From positions 1 through 44,335 of the forward strand of contig NZ_JADYTF010000014.1 in NCBI RefSeq assembly GCF_021530995.1: DNA of 44,335 bases, given 5' to 3'. Made by a program: the position numbers and the translations under genes. The stretch's first letter is position 1. Each line of letters begins with the position of its first letter. The notes under the pieces were generated by a model that searched no databases, was not told where the DNA came from, and was given only the letters and a program-made list of their open reading frames with translations. Origin of the DNA: Bacteroides caecigallinarum. Lineage in GTDB: Bacteria; Bacteroidota; Bacteroidia; Bacteroidales; Bacteroidaceae. Shown here piece by piece: positions 8,470-16,406 of this stretch.

Positions 8470-8492
8470 AAAAAGTGTTTATAATTCGAGTG

Positions 8493-8524
8493 CAAATTTG
8501 GGAAAGATTTCTTTAACAGACAAA
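8493..8524 (-). promoter_or_regulatory. Candidate rfbB promoter
   Basis: On the minus strand TTTG (complement of 8521-8524) is followed after exactly 20 bases by CAAATTTG (8493-8500), one mismatch from TAnnTTTG. The spacing fits the -33/-7 layout of Bacteroidota promoters. It lies in the 66-base gap upstream of rfbB. Confidence 0.5.
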
Positions 8525-8535
8525 TATTTTTCCAA

Positions 8536-9033
8536 TTAATCTTTTAGTTCTATAACTTCCAGATTGGAAAAATTACCATTGTTTATATTAAATCTGACAA
8601 GCGTCCTTACTGTATGGAAACCATACTTTCCAGCTGCACCAGGGTTTATGTGCAACAATCTGAAATCTTTGTCGTATTTAACCTTCAATATGTGTGAGTG
8701 TCCGCTTATGAACAAGTCCGGAGAGTTTGTACTGCTGCTGATTATCTTTTTTATTGCGGGGTCATATTTCCCGGGATATCCGCCTATGTGTTTCATCAGT
8801 ACATTTGCTCCCTCGATATGGAAGGAGTTTATTTCCGGTAGTATTTTTCGTAAATCCTGCCCGTCAATGTTTCCGTATACACCTCTGAATGGTCTGAATT
8901 CCATAAGTCGGTCCATAACCTCTTTTGAACCTATGTCCCCAGCATGCCATATCTCGTCACATTCATCGAAATACTTAAGATATCTGTCGTCCCAGTATCC
9001 ATGAGTATCCGACAATAATCCTATTCTTTTCAT
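8536..9033 (-). CDS. YfcE/MJ0936-type metallophosphoesterase
   Basis: This 165-residue protein is a small cytoplasmic two-metal phosphodiesterase. The metal-binding series is complete: SDTHGYWD near the N-terminus, HAGDIG, GNIDG, and SGHSHILK followed by HINPGAAG. Members hydrolyse model phosphodiesters, but the natural substrate is usually unknown and cannot be read from the sequence. It starts 13 bases after the stop of the upstream secreted metalloprotease-like gene, so the two are probably cotranscribed. Confidence 0.88.
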   Translation of the reverse strand: MKRIGLLSDTHGYWDDRYLKYFDECDEIWHAGDIGSKEVMDRLMEFRPFRGVYGNIDGQDLRKILPEINSFHIEGANVLMKHIGGYPGKYDPAIKKIISSSTNSPDLFISGHSHILKVKYDKDFRLLHINPGAAGKYGFHTVRTLVRFNINNGNFSNLEVIELKD

Positions 9034-9046
9034 CCTTATAGAGGCA

Positions 9047-9994
9047 TTATTTTAGTATGGATGCTATTTTTTCCGGTATCTCAGGGTTTGGCAAATCTTT
9101 TTTCTGTATAAGCAGATATGCAAAGTTATCTGCCAGAATTTCTTCAGGATTGATTATATATTTGGTGTTTCTGCCTATTTTATCGTAGAAATCTTCTGCT
9201 TGTTCGATGTTGTAGATTGTTGTCTTTCCGTCATTCTGTATAGGGATAAGATCATCGTTCAGCGGGATCAGTCCCACGCTTAAATAGTCTGACAATGTTT
9301 TTTCCGGCGAGAATGGTATTTGTGAATAAATAATCATCGAACATTTCTGTTTCTTTCCGTTTATTGTAAATTCTGCATAGCTGTCATACAGTTCGATGTC
9401 AGGATTTGAAATTCTTTTCTCAATAATATCAATAGGGAAGAAAAGCTCTCTGTCGGCTACATTAAAACCAATGACAGAGTAAACAGATTTTTTGAAATCC
9501 TTGTCACTCCTTGTTAAAAGATGAAACATTTCATGAGCCAGCAGGTATTCGAGCTCTTCTTTTGTAGATTCGTTTATGCATTTCTCACCAAGAGCTATCC
9601 AGTTTTTTCTGGTATATGCTGCTACATTCATTTCTTCCTTCATGGATGTTTTTACCAATATCACTTCCTGAGGATAGTTTATTTTCAGTTTCAGCTTGTC
9701 TATTTTTGTTTGTAGAGATTTGAATGCATCTGTAATTTTCTTTTTTTCGTCTTCTCCCCAATTTAGAGTTTCATTCATGGCAAGCCTGAGCAATTCCGAT
9801 TTCCTGCCGTCATTCTTACCGAGTCGCAAGTTGATATCAAAACTGTTCAGCTTGTTTGTGAAATTGTCGATATCTGTTATCAGCATCTGTGCTTCAGCTT
9901 TGGTAGCAAAGCGATATGAAATTTTTTTCTGTGCCACAGCTGTAAGTGAAACACAACATAATATTACGGATAGTAACCAGTGCGATATTTTCAT
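9047..9994 (-). CDS. Secreted zincin-like protein with HEMFH motif
   Basis: This 315-residue protein has a signal peptide (1-21, ending AVAQ), so it is exported. At 154-158 it has HEMFH, a full HExxH zinc motif, and downstream PEEILADNF (E284/E285, D289), which is where gluzincins provide the third zinc ligand. A metallopeptidase role is therefore likely, although the family could not be named. It precedes the phosphoesterase gene by 13 bases and lies downstream of the recA terminator. The substrate is unknown. Confidence 0.75.
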   Translation of the reverse strand: MKISHWLLSVILCCVSLTAVAQKKISYRFATKAEAQMLITDIDNFTNKLNSFDINLRLGKNDGRKSELLRLAMNETLNWGEDEKKKITDAFKSLQTKIDKLKLKINYPQEVILVKTSMKEEMNVAAYTRKNWIALGEKCINESTKEELEYLLAHEMFHLLTRSDKDFKKSVYSVIGFNVADRELFFPIDIIEKRISNPDIELYDSYAEFTINGKKQKCSMIIYSQIPFSPEKTLSDYLSVGLIPLNDDLIPIQNDGKTTIYNIEQAEDFYDKIGRNTKYIINPEEILADNFAYLLIQKKDLPNPEIPEKIASILK

Positions 9995-10058
9995 AATTCT
10001 TATGTTTTTAAATGGTTTTATGTGTTTTTAATTTTATACTCACAGCGTAAAATTAAAC

Positions 10059-10143
10059 AAAAAAAAGCCATTCACGCCTATGCAGATATATCTTTTACGT
10101 TTTTTTTATAGATTAAAAAGAAGATATTCTGTCCGTGAATGGC
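10059..10143 (-). terminator. recA terminator with unusually long loop
   Basis: GCCATTCACG (10067-10076) and CGTGAATGGC (10134-10143) form a perfect 10-bp stem. On the minus strand it is followed by eight T (complement of 10059-10066). The 57-base loop can itself fold, because ATATCTT-like and AAGATAT-like segments face each other inside it. Confidence 0.75.
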
Positions 10144-10164
10144 CTTTTGTTATAGCAGTATGCT

Positions 10165-11214
10165 TTATTCTTTATCTTTCAGCGCTGCAAATATCTGTGC
10201 TTCCAGTTCTTCTGCGAGTTCAGGATTGTCTTGTATACATACCTTTGCTGCATCACGTCCCTGGCCAAGTTTTGTGTCGTTGTAGCTATACCATGAACCG
10301 CTTTTCTTGATTATTCCAAGTTCTGCACCAAGGTCTATTATTTCGCCGCTCTTTGATATACCTTCGCCAAACATAATGTCGAATTCAGCTTTGCGGAAAG
10401 GAGGAGCTACCTTGTTCTTCACAACTTTAACTCTTACCTGGTTACCGATTATTTCTTCACCGTCCTTGAGCTGTGTGGCACGGCGGATATCAAGTCTTAC
10501 TGAAGCGTAGAACTTAAGGGCATTACCACCGGTAGTTGTTTCAGGGTTACCAAACATTACACCGATTTTTTCACGCAACTGGTTGATGAAGATACAAGTA
10601 GTGTTTGTCTTGTTAATGGTTGATGTAAGTTTTCTCAGTGCCTGCGACATAAGTCGTGCCTGAAGTCCTACACGGTTGTCGCCCATGTCGCCTTCTATTT
10701 CAGCTTTAGGAGTAAGTGCAGCTACAGAGTCGATAACGATGATGTCGATAGCTGATGAACGGATCAGCTGGTCTGCAATTTCGAGAGCCTGTTCACCGTT
10801 GTCCGGCTGTGAGATAAGCAGATTGTCGATGTCAACTCCAAGTTTTGCTGCATAGAAACGGTCGAAAGCATGTTCAGCATCGATGAAAGCTGCTATACCG
10901 CCTGCCTTCTGTGCTTCTGCAATGGCATGTATTGCCAGAGTGGTTTTACCTGATGATTCAGGACCGTAGATTTCTATGATACGTCCTTTAGGATAACCGC
11001 CTACACCAAGTGCGGCATTAAGTCCTATAGAACCGCTAGGAATTACTTCAACTTCTTCCACATGGTCATCACCCATTTTCATGATTGAACCTTTTCCGAA
11101 GTTCTTTTCTATCTTGTCCATGGCAGCCTGCAGTGCCTTCAGTTTTTCCGAGTTATTAGGCTTTGAAGGGCTGTCTATACCGCCTTCAAATTCCAGTTCG
11201 TCTTTCTTTGCCAT
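10165..11214 (-). CDS. recA: Recombinase RecA
   Basis: RecA forms ATP-dependent filaments on single-stranded DNA, carries out strand exchange and triggers the SOS response. The 349-residue protein is of normal length. Walker A is GPESSGKT at 84-91. [22 protein letters not shown], the MSQALRKL segment, [17 protein letters not shown] (loop 2 region) and [11 protein letters not shown] are all present. It lies 25 bases downstream of bcp on the same strand with no clear promoter between them, so it is probably cotranscribed with that peroxidase gene. No SOS-box-like operator could be recognised. Confidence 0.98.
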   Translation of the reverse strand: MAKKDELEFEGGIDSPSKPNNSEKLKALQAAMDKIEKNFGKGSIMKMGDDHVEEVEVIPSGSIGLNAALGVGGYPKGRIIEIYGPESSGKTTLAIHAIAEAQKAGGIAAFIDAEHAFDRFYAAKLGVDIDNLLISQPDNGEQALEIADQLIRSSAIDIIVIDSVAALTPKAEIEGDMGDNRVGLQARLMSQALRKLTSTINKTNTTCIFINQLREKIGVMFGNPETTTGGNALKFYASVRLDIRRATQLKDGEEIIGNQVRVKVVKNKVAPPFRKAEFDIMFGEGISKSGEIIDLGAELGIIKKSGSWYSYNDTKLGQGRDAAKVCIQDNPELAEELEAQIFAALKDKE

Positions 11215-11239
11215 ATATGATTAGGTTTATATGTTATTA

Positions 11240-11689
11240 TTATTTCAAAATCTGTGCTGCGTGGTCTTTTGTCTTCACCTCTTTAGGAGAAATGATTCTT
11301 TCTATCACCCCTTCTTCGTTGATGATGAAGGTAGTACGGAAAGTTCCCATATATTTTCTTCCGTACATGCTCTTTTCACCCCAAACACCGAATTCCTGAA
11401 CCAGTTTCTGTTCCGTATCGGCAATGATGGTGAATGGCAGACTGTTCTTTTCAATGAATTTCTGGTGCGATTTAGCATCTTGTATGCTTGCACCTATAAT
11501 TTCGTAACCTGCATTTTGCAGAGCTTCGTAGTTGTCGCGCAGATTGCATGCCTGTGCAGTACATCCGCTGGTCATGTCTTTAGGATAGAAGTAAAGTACT
11601 ACTTTCTTTCCTTTGTAATTGCTCAGGCGTATTTCTTCGCCTTTTTCGTTCAGTCCCAAAAAGTCGGGTGCCTTGTCTCCTACATTCAT
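11240..11689 (-). CDS. bcp: Thioredoxin-dependent thiol peroxidase (Bcp/PrxQ)
   Basis: This 149-residue peroxiredoxin of the Bcp/PrxQ class reduces hydroperoxides with electrons from thioredoxin. The peroxidatic Cys43 lies in YPKDMTSGCTAQACNLRD, and Cys48 is the resolving Cys five residues on, as in atypical 2-Cys PrxQ proteins. The FGVWGEK segment and the GxFRTTFIINEEG strand near the C-terminus also fit. There is no signal peptide, so it is cytoplasmic. It is followed 25 bases later by recA, joining an oxidative-stress enzyme to DNA repair in one apparent transcript. Confidence 0.95.
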   Translation of the reverse strand: MNVGDKAPDFLGLNEKGEEIRLSNYKGKKVVLYFYPKDMTSGCTAQACNLRDNYEALQNAGYEIIGASIQDAKSHQKFIEKNSLPFTIIADTEQKLVQEFGVWGEKSMYGRKYMGTFRTTFIINEEGVIERIISPKEVKTKDHAAQILK

Positions 11690-11712
11690 GGTATATATAA
11701 AGATAATTAAAG

Positions 11713-11760
11713 CCCGCTCCGGAATAAGTCATACTGAGGATACATATTCCGAAGCGGACT
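11713..11760 (-). terminator. Terminator after carboxyspermidine dehydrogenase gene
   Basis: Arms at 11713-11727 (GCCCGCTCCGGAATA) and 11746-11760 pair over 15 positions with two G-U wobbles around an 18-base loop. It lies 14 bases past the stop codon. T-rich sequence follows on either strand, with TTTAATTA on the minus strand. Confidence 0.65.
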
Positions 11761-11774
11761 TTTATGTTAGTGTA

Positions 11775-12968
11775 TTAAAGTTCCAAATCTCCGTCGAACA
11801 CTTCATGCCATGGCAATCCGTACATGTTCAATGCTTCCATAAATGGATCCGGATCGAATTCTTCCACGTTCCATACTCCCGGACGTTTCCACAATCCTTT
11901 CAGGAACATCATGGCTCCGATCATTGCCGGAACACCTGTAGTATAGCTCACTCCCTGCATACCTGTTTCCTTGTAGGCTTCCTGGTGAGAGCAGTTGTTG
12001 TAAACGTAGTAAGTACGTTCTTTGCCGTCTTTCACACCACGGATACGGCATCCGATAGAAGTTTCACCTTCGTAGTTTTCGCCAAGATCCTGTGGGTTAG
12101 GCAATACGGCTTTCAGGAACTGCAATGGAACGATTTCCATTCCGTTGTAGTTGATAGGCTCGATGCTTGCCATACCGATGTTCTGTATCACTCTCAGGTG
12201 AGTGAGGTATTCCTGACCGAAAGTCATCCAGAAACGTGCACGCTTGATAGTAGGGAAGTTCTTAACCAAAGATTCAAGTTCTTCGTGATAAAGCAGGTAT
12301 GAATCGCGAGGACCGATGTTTGGATAAGTCAGATCCTTGTGGAATTCCAGAGGTTTTGTAGTTACCCATTTCCCGTCTTCCCAGTAACGTCCGTTCTGAG
12401 TGATTTCGCGGATATTTATTTCAGGGTTAAAGTTTGTTGCAAATGCCTTGTGGTGATTTCCTGCATTACAGTCAACGATGTCGAGGTAGTGCATTTCGTC
12501 GAAGTGGTGTTTAGCTGCATAAGCAGTATATACACCGCTCACTCCCGGGTCGAATCCGCATCCGAGGATGGCAGTCAGACCTGCATCTTCGAAACGTTTC
12601 TTGTAAGCCCACTGCCAGCTGTATTCGAAGTGAGCCTCGTCTTTAGGCTCATAGTTGGCTGTATCAAGATAGTTCACACCGGCCTGCAAGCAAGCTTCCA
12701 TGATAGTCAAATCCTGATAAGGAAGAGCTACGTTAATAACGATTTCGGGTTTAAAACTGTTGAATAAAGCCACCAGTTCGGCCACATTGTCTGCATCTAC
12801 CTTAGCGGTTTTGATGTTTGGGTTACCGATTGCCTTTACAATCGCGTCACATTTTGACTGGGTGCGGCTAGCTATCATCACTTCTGTGAAAACTTCAGGA
12901 TGCTGAGCCACCTTGTGTGCAACAACGGTACCTACACCGCCTGCACCGATAATCAATACTTTACTCAT
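11775..12968 (-). CDS. Carboxynorspermidine/carboxyspermidine dehydrogenase
   Basis: The enzyme reductively condenses aspartate semialdehyde with a diamine to give carboxy(nor)spermidine, which a decarboxylase then converts to (nor)spermidine. This is the polyamine route of many gut Bacteroidota. The 397-residue protein begins with the Rossmann motif GAGGVGTVVAHK. It keeps the landmarks I recall for the Vibrio enzyme: IASRTxxKC, DTANYE, GCGFDPGVSGVY, NAGNHHKAFATNFNPE, YTTGVPA and DPDPF. The general saccharopine dehydrogenase family label also applies, but these segments favour the polyamine enzyme. The decarboxylase gene is not in the window. The gene stands alone between a promoter/palindrome and a strong hairpin. 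Confidence 0.9.
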   Translation of the reverse strand: MSKVLIIGAGGVGTVVAHKVAQHPEVFTEVMIASRTQSKCDAIVKAIGNPNIKTAKVDADNVAELVALFNSFKPEIVINVALPYQDLTIMEACLQAGVNYLDTANYEPKDEAHFEYSWQWAYKKRFEDAGLTAILGCGFDPGVSGVYTAYAAKHHFDEMHYLDIVDCNAGNHHKAFATNFNPEINIREITQNGRYWEDGKWVTTKPLEFHKDLTYPNIGPRDSYLLYHEELESLVKNFPTIKRARFWMTFGQEYLTHLRVIQNIGMASIEPINYNGMEIVPLQFLKAVLPNPQDLGENYEGETSIGCRIRGVKDGKERTYYVYNNCSHQEAYKETGMQGVSYTTGVPAMIGAMMFLKGLWKRPGVWNVEEFDPDPFMEALNMYGLPWHEVFDGDLEL

Positions 12969-12997
12969 TTAATATATTAATGTGAAATTTTAATTCC

Positions 12998-13029
12998 CGG
13001 TAAACGTTACCGTTCAATATGCAAAGATA
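12998..13029 (-). promoter_or_regulatory. Candidate promoter and palindromic operator of the polyamine gene
   Basis: The minus strand has TATCTTTG at 13022-13029, a perfect TAnnTTTG -7 element. Just downstream, at the predicted transcription start, is the palindrome CGGTAAACGTTACCG (12998-13012; 6-bp arms, 3-base centre). A palindrome placed there could be a repressor site. No good -33 element was seen. Confidence 0.45.
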
Positions 13030-13112
13030 AGACTTTTTTCATAACTGCATGCAGTATTGCGCAAATATCGCAATTTTTATATCAGAACAGATTGGGCGAT
13101 AATATTGTTTAT

Positions 13113-13120
13113 TACTTTTG
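13113..13120 (+). promoter_or_regulatory. Candidate promoter of the META lipoprotein gene
   Basis: TACTTTTG matches TAnnTTTG, with TTGG at 13092-13095 as a weak -33 element about 17 bases upstream. The predicted start lies about 50 bases before the ATG. Confidence 0.45.
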
Positions 13121-13179
13121 TATGAACAATAGATTGTTGCTTTTGTTATTGTATTTTAGAATATATAGAAGAAAACATT

Positions 13180-13965
13180 ATGAAGAAAATTTTAATGAGT
13201 GTGGCTGTATTTGCCGCAGTTATGTTGTCATCTTGCGGAACAGCAAGTAAATCAGTTGACATTTCTGGCGAGTGGAATGTCGTATCAGTAGAAGGACACG
13301 AAGTTGCAGGAAATCCTTATATAGGTTTTAATGTGGAAGAAGGCCGTTTGTACGGGAATGCTGGGTGCAACAGAATTATGGGTGGAGTAGAATTGGATTC
13401 AATCAATCCTGGCAAGATAGGTTTTACTGGAGTCGCTTCTACGCGTATGATGTGTCCTGACATGGAAACAGAACAGAAGGTGCTTGAGGCATTGAACGAG
13501 GTTGCAGGATATCAGGCTTCGGCTACAGGTGTTGAACTGACGGACAAGGACGGTAAGGTTCTTATTTCGCTCGAGAAGAGAGAGGCTTCGGCAGTTTCGG
13601 TAAATGATATCAATGGCGAATGGATTATTTCAAAGGTAGACGGCGTTGTGGTTGAAGTAGCCGACAAGACTCCGTTCCTTTCATTCAATGTCGCTGACAA
13701 TGCTGTTCACGGTAATGGCGGATGCAACATCATCAACGGTTCGTTCTCGCAGGAGGAAGGAAATGCTTCATCTTTGAAGTTCGGTCAGATGATAAGTACA
13801 ATGATGGCTGGTCCTGGAATGGAAACAGAAGGTAAGGTCCTTGAGGCAATGAACAAGGTAGCTTCATTCGTAGTGAACGAAGACGGAACTTTGTCGCTTA
13901 TGGATGCCGGAAACAATGAGGTTCTTCTTCTGGTGAAAAATACAGGAAAAACATTGAGCGAATAA
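13180..13965 (+). CDS. Lipoprotein with two META (HslJ-like) domains
   Basis: This 261-residue protein has a lipoprotein signal peptide with lipobox LSSC (Cys19), so it is anchored in an envelope membrane. Two META domains follow in tandem, about 25-125 and 140-250. Each starts with GEWxxxxVxG, has an F-N-V...GNxGCNxIxG core, and ends with METExKVLEAxNxVA. The first copy has MMCPDMETE where the second has MMAGPGMETE, so only the first keeps that Cys. META-domain proteins such as E. coli HslJ are linked to stress and antibiotic tolerance, but their biochemistry is unknown. It is transcribed alone and converges on nadD. Confidence 0.9.
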   Translation: MKKILMSVAVFAAVMLSSCGTASKSVDISGEWNVVSVEGHEVAGNPYIGFNVEEGRLYGNAGCNRIMGGVELDSINPGKIGFTGVASTRMMCPDMETEQKVLEALNEVAGYQASATGVELTDKDGKVLISLEKREASAVSVNDINGEWIISKVDGVVVEVADKTPFLSFNVADNAVHGNGGCNIINGSFSQEEGNASSLKFGQMISTMMAGPGMETEGKVLEAMNKVASFVVNEDGTLSLMDAGNNEVLLLVKNTGKTLSE

Positions 13966-13997
13966 GTCAATTTCAAATGCTGAAAAGCCTTGAAAAA

Positions 13998-14062
13998 AAC
14001 ACGGGCAAGTTTTGGTTAAAACGCGGGCAAGTTTTAATGAAAACATGCCCGTGTTTTATTTT
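13998..14062. terminator. Bidirectional terminator with duplicated left arm
   Basis: AACACGGGCA (13998-14007) pairs with TGCCCGTGTT (14046-14055). A second copy of the left arm, GCGGGCAAGTTTT from 14023, can pair with the same right arm through a compact nested hairpin. T-rich sequence follows on the plus strand and an A-run precedes on the left, so it can stop both the META lipoprotein transcript and the nadD operon. Confidence 0.75.
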
Positions 14063-14107
14063 GGGTATTTGGAATAGAAAAATCTTAGGATAATTGTATA
14101 GATTTAT

Positions 14108-14692
14108 TCATTTATATAGTCCCTCATTATTTATAATCTCATACACCGCTGGATGCAGAAAATACCGTATGTCTTTCCTTTGCGCTATACTTTCGCGGAT
14201 AAATGTTGAACTTACCTCTATCAGGGGACTGTCAACTGCTCTTACGTTTTGTGGTAATGTTTCGGGAATATCATATCCTAATCGTGGATAGACCAATACG
14301 TGATGCCTTGACATGATTTCTTCCGGTGATTTCCAACGGTCGAAAGCCGCCCAGTTGTCGGCACCTATTAAGAGATAGAAATCCCTGTCGGGATAAGTCT
14401 CTGACAGCTTGTTTAGTGTGTTTATTGTGTACGAAGGTTTTGGAAGATTGAATTCAAAATCGGAAGCGTGAAAATGCGGGTAGCCTTTTATGGCAGCCTT
14501 TACCATTTTCAGACGGATAGAATCGTCCAGTAATGTCTGATTTTGCTTGAACGGATTTTGTGGAGATACGAGAAACCATAATTCATCTACATATCCGTTT
14601 TCACACAAATAGTTGGCCAGAGCCAGATGTCCTATGTGGATTGGATTAAACGAGCCTCCGAAAATGCCTGTCCTCAACTTCTTTTCTTCCAT
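14108..14692 (-). CDS. nadD: Nicotinate-nucleotide adenylyltransferase
   Basis: NadD transfers AMP from ATP to nicotinate mononucleotide, giving deamido-NAD in NAD biosynthesis. With the start at 14692 the protein has 194 residues and begins a few residues before the nucleotidyltransferase motif [14 protein letters not shown] (9-22). [15 protein letters not shown] and SSTFIRESI (ISSTxIR motif) are also present. An upstream ATG at 14716 would add eight residues; the later start is chosen because it lies nearer the conserved core and overlaps the upstream gene less (19 rather than 43 bases). It is last in the yicC-gmk operon. Confidence 0.95.
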   Translation of the reverse strand: MEEKKLRTGIFGGSFNPIHIGHLALANYLCENGYVDELWFLVSPQNPFKQNQTLLDDSIRLKMVKAAIKGYPHFHASDFEFNLPKPSYTINTLNKLSETYPDRDFYLLIGADNWAAFDRWKSPEEIMSRHHVLVYPRLGYDIPETLPQNVRAVDSPLIEVSSTFIRESIAQRKDIRYFLHPAVYEIINNEGLYK

Positions 14693-14856
14693 AATCTGTA
14701 GTTGACTATCTGCCATGCTGCTACCAGTATCATGGCTGTAGCTATGATATATTCTTCTTTAGCTATTGCCACAATGCCTACAGCCAAAGCGGCAAAACCA
14801 ATGACGATTGTAAGAATCATCATCAGTTTCATTATTTTTTTGGGATTTCTTGCCAT
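14674..14856 (-). CDS. Small two-helix membrane protein
   Basis: This 60-residue protein has two hydrophobic segments (about 10-32 and 36-53) with basic ends ([10 protein letters not shown] and LWKKRS), typical of a small inner-membrane hairpin protein. I do not recognise a family. It starts 2 bases after the gmk stop and overlaps nadD by 19 bases, so it is translated as part of this operon, which supports it being real. Confidence 0.75.
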   Translation of the reverse strand: MARNPKKIMKLMMILTIVIGFAALAVGIVAIAKEEYIIATAMILVAAWQIVNYRLWKKRS

Positions 14857-14858
14857 AA

Positions 14859-15422
14859 TTACTTATTCAGGAAATTACTGATGGTTTCAAGTGCTTCCGC
14901 CTGTGCTTTTTCCAGCACGTCGTTCACAATCACTACGTCGAACTTGTCGGCATAGCTTAGTTCGAACTCAGCTTTTGCTATACGGCTTTCTATCACTTCT
15001 GGAGAGTCTGTACCACGTCCGTTCAGTCGTTTGCGCAGTTCTTCCACTGATGGTGGCTGGATGAATACGGAGAGTGCACGTTCGCCATAGAATTTCTTTA
15101 TGTTGCATCCGCCTACTACGTCCACATCGAATATCACGTTCTGACCTTCCGAAAGTTGTTTCTCGACTTGCGATTTCAGTGTTCCGTAGAAACGGTCGGT
15201 ATACACTTCTTCGTATTCAAGGAACTCTCCGTTTGCTATTTTCTGTCTGAACTCGTCAGGAGTCAGGAAGAAATATTCCACTCCGTTCTGCTCCGTACCG
15301 CGTGGCGGACGGCTCGTTGCCGAGATTGAAAAAGCCAGATTAAGATTCTGCTGTAGAAGATAATTGATGATTGTAGATTTGCCTGAACCTGATGGCGCTG
15401 AAAATATGATAAGCTTTCCCAT
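14859..15422 (-). CDS. gmk: Guanylate kinase
   Basis: Gmk phosphorylates GMP to GDP with ATP and is essential for GTP supply. The 187-residue protein has the P-loop SAPSGSGKST at 8-17, the GMP-binding segments SATSRPPRGTEQNGVEYFF and FLEYEEVYTDRFYGT, the VIFDVDVVGG strand, and the Arg-rich lid RLNGRGTDSPEVIESRI. Length is normal. It starts 2 bases after the yicC stop codon, which agrees with the common yicC-gmk pairing. Confidence 0.97.
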   Translation of the reverse strand: MGKLIIFSAPSGSGKSTIINYLLQQNLNLAFSISATSRPPRGTEQNGVEYFFLTPDEFRQKIANGEFLEYEEVYTDRFYGTLKSQVEKQLSEGQNVIFDVDVVGGCNIKKFYGERALSVFIQPPSVEELRKRLNGRGTDSPEVIESRIAKAEFELSYADKFDVVIVNDVLEKAQAEALETISNFLNK

Positions 15423-15424
15423 AA

Positions 15425-16300
15425 TTACATTACATTTAGAACCTGTTCCTTTATTTGTTCCAGCTCGTCTTTCATCTGGACCACAATGTTTTGCATCTCT
15501 GCGTGGTTTGACTTGCTTCCTGTAGTGTTGATTTCACGTCCCATTTCCTGAGCTATAAAACCAAGCTTTTTGCCCTGTCCGTGTCCGCCTGCCATCGTTT
15601 CGCGGAAATATTTCAGATGGTTCGTCAGACGCTGTTTCTCTTCGTTTATATCAAGTTTTTCGATATAATATATCAGTTCTTGTTCCAGGCGGTTCTTGTC
15701 GTAGTCCACACTGATAGTCTTTTCGAGTGCATCAGTGATTTTTTCCCTGATACGTGCCACTCTTTCTTTTTCGTATGGTTCTATTGATGCAAGAAGACGC
15801 TCTATGTTGTCAATTTTTTCATTGAATTTCTTTTCAAGTGCTTCACCTTCTTGTTTGCGGAAGTTTACCAGAGCATTGATAGCTTCTTCCACTGCACCTT
15901 TGGCTACTTCCCATTCCTCGTCTTCCAGAGTCTGTATGTCAACTTTTGTAAGTACGTCGGGCATGCGTAGCAGTGTTGCAAACCAGTCGGAAGGCAAAGG
16001 TATGTTACATGATTCTGATATATTCTTGATTTGTGTATAATAGTTCTGTAGGAGAGCTGCATTGATAGGGGTAGCTGCGTCTGAAACTTCTTTTTCAATC
16101 CAAAGGCTGAAGTCAACTTTTCCGCGTTCCAGACTTTTAGAAATCATGTTTCTTATTTCCATTTCTTTTTCTCTGTACAAAGGAGCAATTCTTGCAGAAA
16201 CGTCGAGCGCCTTGCTGTTGAGTGATTTTATTTCTACGATAATTTTCTTATCGTTATAAGTAACGGTTGATTTTCCGTAACCGGTCATTGATTGTATCAT
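15425..16300 (-). CDS. YicC/YloC family endoribonuclease
   Basis: This 291-residue protein begins MIQSMTGYGK, the family hallmark, and ends with GKKLGFIAQEMGREINTTGSKSNHAEMQ and a C-terminal helix, matching the YicC_N and DUF1732 regions over the full length. Members have been reported as endoribonucleases involved in RNA turnover. It is the first gene of the operon yicC-gmk-small membrane protein-nadD, reading from a promoter that faces tsaB. Confidence 0.93.
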   Translation of the reverse strand: MIQSMTGYGKSTVTYNDKKIIVEIKSLNSKALDVSARIAPLYREKEMEIRNMISKSLERGKVDFSLWIEKEVSDAATPINAALLQNYYTQIKNISESCNIPLPSDWFATLLRMPDVLTKVDIQTLEDEEWEVAKGAVEEAINALVNFRKQEGEALEKKFNEKIDNIERLLASIEPYEKERVARIREKITDALEKTISVDYDKNRLEQELIYYIEKLDINEEKQRLTNHLKYFRETMAGGHGQGKKLGFIAQEMGREINTTGSKSNHAEMQNIVVQMKDELEQIKEQVLNVM

Positions 16301-16319
16301 AACAAATTCTATTTTTTTG

Positions 16320-16327
16320 CAAAAGTA
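16320..16327 (-). promoter_or_regulatory. Candidate yicC operon promoter
   Basis: The minus strand reads TACTTTTG, a match to TAnnTTTG about 20 bases upstream of the yicC start. No clear -33 element was found. Confidence 0.42.
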
Positions 16328-16371
16328 AGGAAAAGTGAGGAAATTATAGAAAAGGAGTGGGATAAAAAGTG

Positions 16372-16379
16372 TATATTTG
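16372..16379 (+). promoter_or_regulatory. Candidate tsaB operon promoter
   Basis: TATATTTG matches TAnnTTTG 28 bases upstream of the tsaB ATG and faces away from the yicC promoter. No good -33 element was found. Confidence 0.42.
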
Positions 16380-16406
16380 CGGACAATAATGTATTATAAG
16401 TAAACT

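Noticed and set aside
11619-12302. Long plus-strand frame opposite bcp/carboxyspermidine dehydrogenase
   Set aside because: It is antisense to two conserved genes and crosses the terminator between them.
13180-13965. Gene fusion or misassembly suggested by the duplicated META domain
   Set aside because: The two copies differ clearly and the frame is continuous; two-META proteins are an ordinary arrangement.
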